Positions 62,726 to 64,000 of a DNA stretch of 64,000 nt are shown here, piece after piece. The translations under genes were made by a program, and so were the position numbers. Under the pieces are notes generated by a model that was not told where the DNA came from, did no database searches, and saw nothing but the letters and a program-made list of their open reading frames with translations. The DNA is from Pollutimonas sp036675275 (GTDB lineage: Bacteria; Pseudomonadota; Gammaproteobacteria; Burkholderiales; Burkholderiaceae_B). The stretch covers positions 62,001 through 126,000 of the forward strand of contig JAKFFG010000005.1 of NCBI GenBank assembly GCA_036675275.1. Reading direction: 5' to 3'. The stretch's first letter is position 1. Each line of letters opens with the position of its first letter.

Positions 62726-63910
62726 ATGAGTACTGAAAAAAATATGGTTACCCGACGCAAACGGTTGCTGATTGGCACCACGCTGGTCTTTATCGCCATA
62801 GGCGCCGCCTATGCCATTTGGTGGGCGCTCTTCGCCGCTGACTTCGAGTCGACCGACGACGCCTACGTACACGGCAATCTCGTACAAGTCACATCGCAGA
62901 TTCCCGGCACAGTGGTCGCGATTCATGCCGACGACACACAACGCACCATCAAGGGAGCTCCACTGGTGCAACTCGACTCCAGCGATGCCGACATCGCACT
63001 GAAACAGGCCGAGGCCGCGCTGGCCCAGGCAGTGCGCCGCACCCGCACCATTTTTGTACAGAATGACGCCCTGCAGGCCGATATTGCCGTACGCCAGGCC
63101 AACATTGAACGCGCCCAGGTCGATTTATCCAAAGCTCAAAGCGACCTGAAGCGCCGCCAGACACTGGCGCGTTCGGGAGGCGTGAGCGGTGAGGAAATCC
63201 TGCATGCCCAGACTGCGTTCAAAGCCGCACAATCCAGCCTTGCGCAAGCGCAGGCCGCATTCGCCGCCTCGCAAGCCATCTTGAAAACCAATCAGGCCCT
63301 GACGGCCGGCACTACGGTTGCCGCCCACCCCGATGTAATGCAAGCCGCCGACCAGTTGCGCAAGGCATGGCTGGCCAGCGCCCGCACACGCCTGCCCGCG
63401 CCGGTGGACGGCATGATTGCACAGCGCTCGGTACAAGTCGGCCAGCACGTTTCACCCGGCACGCCGCTTATGACCATCATCCCTTTGCAAAATGTCTGGG
63501 TCGAGGCAAATTTCAAGGAAGCCCAGCTGCGTCGCATGACGCCGGGCCAACACGTCGAACTCACCGCCGACTTGTACGGCGACGATGTCGTGTACCACGG
63601 CAGAATACAAGGCATTGCGGCCGGAACAGGCAGTGCATTCGCCCTGCTGCCTGCCCAGAACGCCAGCGGCAACTGGATCAAGGTAGTCCAGCGGGTACCC
63701 GTCAGGATAGCGCTGGACCCCAAGGAACTGGAAGCGCATCCCCTGCGCGTGGGCCTCTCCATGAACGCGGAAGTCGAGCTGGCTGAACCGGAACCATCAA
63801 ACATTCCTGCCCAGGGCAATACGCAGTTCGAGACCGCTGTATTTACCGATAATTCCGGCGACGTAGATGCGCTAATCAATAAAATCATCAACGAAAACCT
63901 TGGCTCATGA
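62726..63910 (+). CDS. emrA: Membrane-fusion efflux protein EmrA
   Basis: 394 residues with one N-terminal membrane helix (about 12-34: RLLIGTTLVFIAIGAAYAIW). Biotinyl-like and coiled-coil hairpin domains follow (DDAYVHGNLVQVTSQIPGTV, LPAPVDGMIAQRSVQVGQHV). A C-terminal barrel includes IPLQNVWVEANFKEAQLRRM. It bridges EmrB and the outer-membrane factor. It starts 11 bases after the duct gene, and its stop overlaps the emrB start (ATGA). Confidence 0.95.
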   Translation: MSTEKNMVTRRKRLLIGTTLVFIAIGAAYAIWWALFAADFESTDDAYVHGNLVQVTSQIPGTVVAIHADDTQRTIKGAPLVQLDSSDADIALKQAEAALAQAVRRTRTIFVQNDALQADIAVRQANIERAQVDLSKAQSDLKRRQTLARSGGVSGEEILHAQTAFKAAQSSLAQAQAAFAASQAILKTNQALTAGTTVAAHPDVMQAADQLRKAWLASARTRLPAPVDGMIAQRSVQVGQHVSPGTPLMTIIPLQNVWVEANFKEAQLRRMTPGQHVELTADLYGDDVVYHGRIQGIAAGTGSAFALLPAQNASGNWIKVVQRVPVRIALDPKELEAHPLRVGLSMNAEVELAEPEPSNIPAQGNTQFETAVFTDNSGDVDALINKIINENLGS

Positions 63911-64000
63911 GCGCTGCAGACATCAAGAAACCCGCGCTGGCCGCCCAGCCTCAAGGGCGTGCACATCCGCCGCTGGAAGGCCGCGCGCGGCTCTTTGGCA
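63907..64000 (+). CDS. emrB: MFS efflux permease EmrB (5' end only)
   Basis: Only the first 31 codons are in the window: MSAADIKKPALAAQPQGRAH then PPLEGRARLFG. The PLEG...LFG stretch just before the first helix fits DHA2-type EmrB. The ATG overlaps the emrA stop, and gene order supports the call. The rest lies beyond base 64000. Confidence 0.8.
   Translation, partial: MSAADIKKPALAAQPQGRAHPPLEGRARLFG

Overview
The window looks like chromosomal DNA of a betaproteobacterium of the Alcaligenaceae (Bordetella, Achromobacter, Pusillimonas or Castellaniella type). The basis is gene order and protein character: a flhDC-motAB-che-flhBAF-flg block, a Rhizobium-type glycerol ABC importer, and a NorR/quinol NO reductase pair. 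The genus is my inference from memory of related genomes. Coding density is very high. The longest stretch without a gene is about 255 bases, upstream of flhD. I saw no rRNA, tRNA, CRISPR, insertion sequence or prophage.

Layout. (1) 1-28252 is motility. The flgBCDEFGHIJKL operon runs leftward, with flgL cut by the window edge. The divergent flgA, flgM and flgN follow, then leftward flhF-flhA-flhB, cheZ-cheY-cheB-cheR, one chemoreceptor, cheW, cheA, motB-motA, and the master regulator genes flhC-flhD. (2) 28509-29024 is a lipoprotein NlpC/P60 hydrolase. (3) 29052-39199 is glycerol use: glpD, then a leftward importer operon (two ATPases, two permeases, a small membrane protein, a binding protein), then divergent glpR and glpK. 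(4) 39244-44502 is mixed: a methyltransferase, a TM2 protein, a lipoate-ligase-like protein, a 52-residue membrane protein with an unusual DsbB, a ribbon-helix-helix regulator and a SulP transporter. (5) 44559-47296 is a Zn/Cd/Pb efflux ATPase with its divergent MerR-type regulator. (6) 47401-52165 is nitric oxide detoxification: norB and ric divergent from norR. (7) 52188-60506 holds a tautomerase, an ETHE1-like metallo-hydrolase, a YddA/SbmA-like ABC protein, SirB2, YeiH with a LysR regulator, a patatin and a DMT permease. (8) 60632-64000 is a MarR regulator followed by an outer-membrane factor-EmrA-EmrB efflux operon, with emrB cut by the window edge.

Several control circuits can be read directly. 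They are a sigma-28 promoter in front of flgM; a MerR-type dyad in a 19-bp promoter spacer in front of the metal ATPase; a sigma-54 promoter plus three GGT-N7-ACC NorR boxes between ric and norR, the last overlapping a TATAAT that makes norR a candidate leaderless gene; and matching TGCCTRGGCA palindromes in front of marR and the efflux operon.

No wholly new system stands out. The most unusual points are as follows. The glycerol importer ATPases have complementary lesions (one lacks the H-loop histidine, the other the LSGGQ signature), which predicts one working and one degenerate ATP site. FlhF has an 800-residue form with an Asn in its G3 motif. DsbB has its second cysteine pair moved to the C-terminal tail and is paired with a tiny membrane protein. 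TTTACA repeats with 21-bp spacing lie upstream of flhDC.
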